DNA of 64,000 bases, taken from contig NC_049982.1 in the NCBI RefSeq assembly GCF_000003815.2, positions 2,971,338 through 3,035,337 on the forward strand, given 5' to 3'. The notes beneath the pieces were generated by a model. That model was not told the DNA's origin. It did no database searches and saw only the letters and a list, made by a program, of their open reading frames with translations. This stretch comes from Branchiostoma floridae. Its lineage: Eukaryota; Chordata; Leptocardii; Amphioxiformes; Branchiostomatidae. A program made the position numbers and the translations under genes. Positions 58,711-64,000 of this stretch are shown one piece after another (position 1 is the first letter of the stretch; every line of letters starts with the position of its first letter).

Positions 58711-61130
58711 AACACTTCATGGTTTAACAAAGAGAGCAATAATCTGTGAATCGATATACAGTAAATGGTAAAGAGGCATCGCCCTCTCAACGTGAACGAT
58801 AGGGCGTGACAGAATGTGGGAGGGCGAAAGGAAAGAAGAGATGTGTTTTCAAACAATTCTCGGGAGGTAAATGACCGAAGACAGAAAAGAGGAACAGGTC
58901 TCGTGACAGTAACCATTCAGCATCTGAAGGCCTCCAGCCTGTCCGGGGGAATCAATACCTCCTGATCTTTCCACCTCACCCGGCAGGTCAGCTGTCATAG
59001 ATATAATGAGCAGTAGAAGCAAGCAAGTAATTTTGCCTATGGGGACAAAGGACCCTGAGTTAGAAGCTTGGACGCTTCAAATTGCATTGTAAGATGGACT
59101 GGGATGGTACAATAAATTATAATATCTCAGTTCAAGGTATAGTCTACATAATGTGTCAAACTGAAGGACAATTCGCCGACTCACTCCCTTTTAATAAACG
59201 CCCTCTTTCATGTGACTCTAAGTGGAAGACATCCTGATCACAGCCAAGGCACAGACGTGGTAACAGACGGAACAAACATTTCATATTCTAACTTTTACAG
59301 AGTCCAAACTGTCGTATCCATCCGCCAGTCACCACAGTTCCTGCTTCGCTGTCGCGCACAGAACTATATCTATTACTTAACTGTTCTTTACACGGGCTTC
59401 TATTGGATACTAAGATCGTGGTTAATTATAATGATCAAAAGATGACACCATGTGTTTACATGGATGTTTGACTGACTTTTGAGTCGTAGGAAATTAAGCA
59501 TCAACAACATTAAGAGCATCAGATTTGGAAGTGTGAAATAGCAGGAGAACAGGGTACAGTACCAAGGCTGAACACGCGTGGCGACAGTGGCCGACACGTG
59601 CAGACTCAGACACCGCTCATTACACACACAATAAGGGAGGGGGCTGGCATGTGTTTACACAATCTCTCCGGCTGACTGGGGTTAATGACTGTCAGGCGGG
59701 CCGCTAGGAGCGCGATTTCAGTCAGGTTAGGGGGGGGGGGGGGTCTGCTCGAACCCATCAAAGCCCTTATAACTAATACACTACAGGTTAGAAACGGTCA
59801 GATTTCTGCTGTTCCGAAGTTAGACTATCTACCACTGGCATATTTCTTATATATAGACACACATATCAATGCCTCCTGATCGTTTTATTTGTCATAAAGA
59901 TAGTTTGTATGTATAAACAGCTGACGCAGCAAGTGTCTTTTCTTTTGCGAATAAGGCCATACTCGAGCTCGCTGATATGACAATTTTCGCACTCATATGA
60001 CCGTACAGTAATACTGTAGCCCAGGAACCACGCGCCGTTTGGGCTGGGGTTGGGGATCCAGTGAATGTTCTAGAGACACAGAATGAGCAAGAAACCGGTT
60101 CTTCTTGCTGAGTAAGCCATGATACCGTTTCTACAGGCTCCAGGCCTGTCTGCGAGGCAACATTAACACCACTTAACCCGGCCGGTCAGCTGTGGAGGCG
60201 TGAACATATTAAGCTGGGGGATGATACCATGTGTTAACATGAGTACTTGTCTGGGCCATGAGATATAAACTATTCAGGACATCATGAATAGGAAGGAAGA
60301 AAGATTTTCCCACCAAACGAGCCATTTAAAGCAGTTGTATCTCCGAAGCTGCGGCGTGTTAGTGACTGATTTAACATTGCGCTTTTTTTCGATAAAATGA
60401 ACTTTTTAACACTTTGTGCGCTTTGTTGACGTTTTAGCCGTACTTCTGCATTACACACCTGGCAGTATAAGACTGAACGCAAGGGAAACATTGGCAATCA
60501 TGTGTCCGATTTTTCACGACATGGAGAAGGGGGCGTTGCCTGAGCGCATGTTACTGATACTAAAACGTTTTCTACTACTAAGCTATACTACTCCCGTCTA
60601 TTACACTTAATACCGGATACATTCATATGGACAAATATGTATCACTACCTTCTTATTGTCCCTCTTCTAAACGTAACATATTCAGTGTCTAAATGCTCTT
60701 CTTTGCACGCATGAACAGTACACAGCTTGCCCTCTTCACCCCTCTCCTGACCCTTGCTCTACTTGCTCACTGTTTGATGAATGACGGCTGTCTTGTAGAC
60801 AACTGACGCCCGTAGCTCTGTCAATCACATGTCATTATACTCCAGTTTTGAGATAATTGCGCAATTATGGATTATCCACATGATTTCACGATGAGCACAG
60901 TAAAGAAAGCTGAAAGATAATTGACTTCTTTGTTGTCACCGTTGTCACATAACTTTAGATTATTGTCCCAGTTTCCACATCAGATTTACATTATTGTCAC
61001 ATTTATACACACCTTATGGTGGTGTAAGGCTGAACATACATGAGACAGTGACAGGCATGTGCAGTGTGTATGTGTGTGTGTGTGGGGGGGGGGGGGGGTC
61101 TGAACCTTTACCAGAGCATGTAAGGCCATG

Positions 61131-61210
61131 TTGATTTGATTATATGGATGACATCCGCCGGGAACTCCAAAATTGATGCGAGCGAGCGAATAAAAAAAAA
61201 TTTGACCAAA
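61131..61210. mobile_element. Truncated relative of the 62061 MITE
   Basis: GGCCATGTTGATTTGATTAT followed by ATGGATGACATCCGCCGGGA resembles one end of the element at 62061-62571. No matching second end was seen. Confidence 0.5.
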
Positions 61211-62060
61211 AAAAAAAGTTGGCTTCAGTATGAAATCAATGTGCCCAGGAAGGTTGTACATAGGACTACAAACACATAGTATGGTATACCAACAGTTAGG
61301 TGTAGGGACCAGTACATCATACGAGTGCAAAACATTTTTTTTCGTCTTGGAAAAATGAAAAAAAATAGACCTGAAAAAAAATCAGACGAACGGGTTTCAC
61401 CAATTACAAAATGGACACACTATGTCGGCAGGTGTTTGGGGTCTTACCGGGCCAAGAAGACAACAAAAGCGAAGTGAGTAGAGGTTATAGTCACTTGTAC
61501 CAAGTTTCTACAGTCAAAGGTACAGAGACAGTTAGCCTTTACTACATGAAGATGGGATTTTAAAATGCCAGTGGTAGTCCAATGATCCACCAAAGAGATT
61601 CCTTTGTAGCAAATTTGACCAATCACGAGTATACGATCTCTATATGTACAACTGGCTAAGAATCGGAGATTTATTTTTGTAAATCTCCGATATTTGTAAG
61701 TCTCAGGAAGTAAACGTCTGATTTCTGTGCAGTTGTAAGAGAAAATTGCTTTATGTTTACCTTCATTAACGTAACAATGTGACGGAAAGGAATGTCAGGG
61801 GAGAAACTACAGTAGGAACAACATTTTCCTGTAAGATCCTCCTGGAGATATGGTTCAATCAACACTTCCGAGTCTGTTGACTCCCAGAGGGCTAGCGATG
61901 ATTATGAAAGGGCTTCTATATCTTTGTTTTGGGTTCCACAATGGTAATTTGTTCGCGGGAATGTGCTTTTAGTGTAGACAATACTTCAAATTAATTAACT
62001 TTTGTTTCAGGCAAATTATTTGTCTTTACATAGGGGTGTGGCTTATACTGGGCCTACGTA

Positions 62061-62571
62061 AGGCCACAGCAAGTAAATTTTATGGATGACATCCTCTGCA
62101 GACTGCAAAAATAATGAGATACTACCTGGGCAAAAAAAAACAAGATGGGTAAAAAAAACAAGATGGAAAATTTTCAAAATAGACGATGTAACAAGACTTG
62201 AAGTGACAAAATATGGCATCGCAGTCAACAAGGCATTCATTCCTGTACTTAAGAAGTGCACCAGTGTAGCTAAAGTGACCCTAGTGTGGTAGACTGGTAT
62301 CATTAACCATGTTGGCAACTTCACTCATAGCTTCCATAGTTGTGCCACTTTTACAACTAACTATCAAGTTGCACCTCTGCAACTATATCAATGCTACAGA
62401 GTCTCTAGTGTCAATTCTACATTCAATGATTAGGTTACAACACAACCTTTACCCATTTTCGTCTATCTGGCCTTCCCTGAAGAAGAAAAAAATTCTTGTT
62501 TTTTTTTCTGAAATCAGGCGAAAATTAATGAGCGCGCGGATGTCATCCATAAAATTTACTTGCTGTGGCCT
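62061..62571. mobile_element. MITE with ~34-bp terminal inverted repeats
   Basis: The left end AGGCCACAGCAAGTAAATTT continues to ATGGATGACATCC. The right end is its inverse, from GGATGTCATCCAT to TTGCTGTGGCCT. The element is 511 bp and noncoding. Confidence 0.88.
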
Positions 62572-63696
62572 AATTGTTGTTTCCTAATTGTTGTCTCCTT
62601 ATCTCAAAATACCAACCGCTCTTTCACCAACTGCAATTTGCAAAGCAGACCTGGAAAAAAACAAAATGATTCAAGACTACTTGAAAAACTACTGTAGTAC
62701 CAACCAATGGGCTTTCACCATTTTTCTCATTTGCATAGCCGCAGTGCTAAAGAGTTTAAATTTTGCTTCCTGACTGAAATATTTTCATTACTTCTTCCCG
62801 ACATCCCCAGACGCAAGACAGATCTGACAAAGCAGGAATAAGGTATGTACCAAATCCGTCAGAACACTATCAGAACTCTACTATTGGTGTCTGTCTTTGT
62901 CTGTTTTTCTGTTCCCGCTAGTTTGCTGCGCAATGCGGCTTCACTACGGCTTCATTCGCTCATGGAACAGGTACAGCCCTACACTTTTCGACAAGCGTGT
63001 TAGATTATTATGTCTTTTTTTACATGCAAACTTTTGAGAGTACGTTGAGGCTAATGCCTGAAGCTCCCTCCTACAAAAGACGACCGGCTTTACGCCACAA
63101 TTGGACGAATACAGCCCATCACAAAATACCCTGTCTTCGGCCTCTAGTAATCTCCAAGCAAATCAAACTCCAAGGAGATGCTACAGTACCATGAGATAGA
63201 ATCAAAAGCTGGTAGAGAAGCCCGTTTGAATCCCTTAACCTCTTGGTTAACTTTGCTTGGAGATTACTCTCTAGAGGATGAGCAATACGGGCGGTGATAG
63301 CTCGATTCAAGCTAAATCAGTAGCGTTTTTCTTGGATGTTTTGTTCGGATATCGCGGCTCAAATTTTAAAACATTTTGCATACTTGACAAACCGGTTTAC
63401 CCTATATCGTTAGTTTATGTGCATATAAACCGACAAACCAAAGGTTACAAGCTACCGCACTTCTTTCCTGTCCATTTGACTTTTCATTTTAGATACAAGC
63501 ATCGCTCCCTTGTTATTTTCACGTGGTGAACATATCACAGAATACATGTACATGACTACTTCTACTTTGTACACATAAACAGTAGGTATGATATCTCCTC
63601 TAACAAGAAAGCCAAGCGCGCAGTGGACAGGTCGCGCGCTGAAATGTAACGCAGTGCTTGCTACTAGCTGGAGTTGGGGTAACCGCTGTTCAAGAG

Positions 63697-63850
63697 ACCG
63701 TGACAGACAGAAAGAGAGAGATGGGTGGAAGAAAGAGGGAGTGTGTGAGAGAGAGAGAGTGAGACAGAGAGAGAGAGAGAGAGAGAGAGGCGAAAGAGAG
63801 GGGGAAAGAAGAAAGAGAGAGGGAGGGAAAGAGAGAGGGGAAAAGAGAGA
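63697..63850 (+). repeat. GA-rich low-complexity tract upstream of gene 3
   Basis: A long purine run of GAGAGA, GAAAGAG and GGGAAAG lies just before the gene 3 start exon. Apparent proteins here are low-complexity artefacts. Confidence 0.9.
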
Positions 63851-63924
63851 TACTGACGTTTTTTCTCGTTGCAGTGAGTCAGAGAGTTCTGAGGCTAATC
63901 TGTATTTGGAGAAACGTGTACACC

Positions 63925-64000
63925 ATGGCGAAGGCACTGCTGCTCCTCCTGGCGGCACTTACCTGCACTGCAGCTGGAGACACGCCTGACAACATCGTTG
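63925..64000 (+). CDS. Gene 3: first coding exon of a third paralogue, cut by window end
   Basis: CACCATGG is an ideal start context. It reads MAKALLLLLAALTCTAAGD, then TPDNIV, a signal peptide close to that of gene 2. A CGTTGCAG acceptor at 63867-63874 precedes a short 5'UTR, as in gene 2. The rest lies beyond the window, so the domain content is unknown. Confidence 0.8.
   Translation, partial: MAKALLLLLAALTCTAAGDTPDNIV

Larger units (their letters stand above)
54832..63874. other. Intergenic region between genes 2 and 3
   Basis: No supported exon was found, and no clear AATAAA follows the gene 2 stop. The region contains two MITEs (55430, 62061), copies of the ATTGG...GGGCGTT element at 57611, 57961, 58547 and 58676, CCTGTACAC repeats near 56098, poly-G runs and a GA-rich tract. 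Confidence 0.7.

Noticed and set aside
63452-63989. Ser/Leu- or Arg/Glu-rich proteins near 63700
   Set aside because: They are translations of the GA-rich low-complexity tract.

Overview
The window is animal genomic DNA, most likely from a lancelet (Branchiostoma). The reasons are dense GT-AG introns with mostly phase-1 exons, exon-shuffled secreted lectin domains, a Penelope-like retroelement, a tRNA-derived SINE and many foldback MITEs. The species call is inference; the eukaryotic, intron-rich character is seen directly. All convincing genes lie on the + strand.

Layout: (1) 42-15321 is the 3' part of a large multi-domain lectin gene (gene 1) that starts upstream of the window. (2) 15322-21147 is a repeat-rich intergenic region with two assembly gaps. 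(3) 21178-54831 is a second, essentially complete paralogue (gene 2) of about 56 recognisable exons. It predicts a secreted protein of roughly 3,300 residues, interrupted by five assembly gaps. (4) 54832-63874 is a second intergenic region with MITEs. (5) 63925-64000 is the first coding exon of a third family member (gene 3), with a near-copy of the gene 2 signal peptide.

The proteins are mosaics of five extracellular, mostly carbohydrate-binding domain types. These are C-type lectin (CTL), discoidin-like F5/8-type-C, a WSC-like four-cysteine domain ([11 protein letters not shown] type), F-type lectin (fucolectin), and tectonin beta-propeller repeats (six per complete block). Short Gly-rich linker exons join them, and the C terminus is strongly acidic, ending in FEPDD(F/Y)E. 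Gene 2 reads: signal peptide, short acidic/helical exon, His/Gly-rich region, CTL, then [discoidin, WSC, WSC, Gly linker] three times, then [F-lectin, WSC, WSC, tectonin] twice, then F-lectin, Gly/Val/Glu repeat, variant discoidin, CTL and acidic tail. Gene 1 in the window reads: WSC, WSC, four discoidins, tectonin propeller, CTL, acidic tail. The most likely role is a multivalent secreted glycan-recognition or mucus/matrix protein; function is inferred from domains only.

The locus is structurally dynamic. It shows a near-identical 1.34-kb tandem triplication, a roughly 6.9-kb duplication, a 46-bp minisatellite that copies an exon end with its splice donor dozens of times, truncated exon starts with their acceptor repeated before tectonin exons, decayed but skippable linker exons, and a Penelope insertion with inverted terminal repeats, a 13-bp target-site duplication and a hammerhead ribozyme motif.
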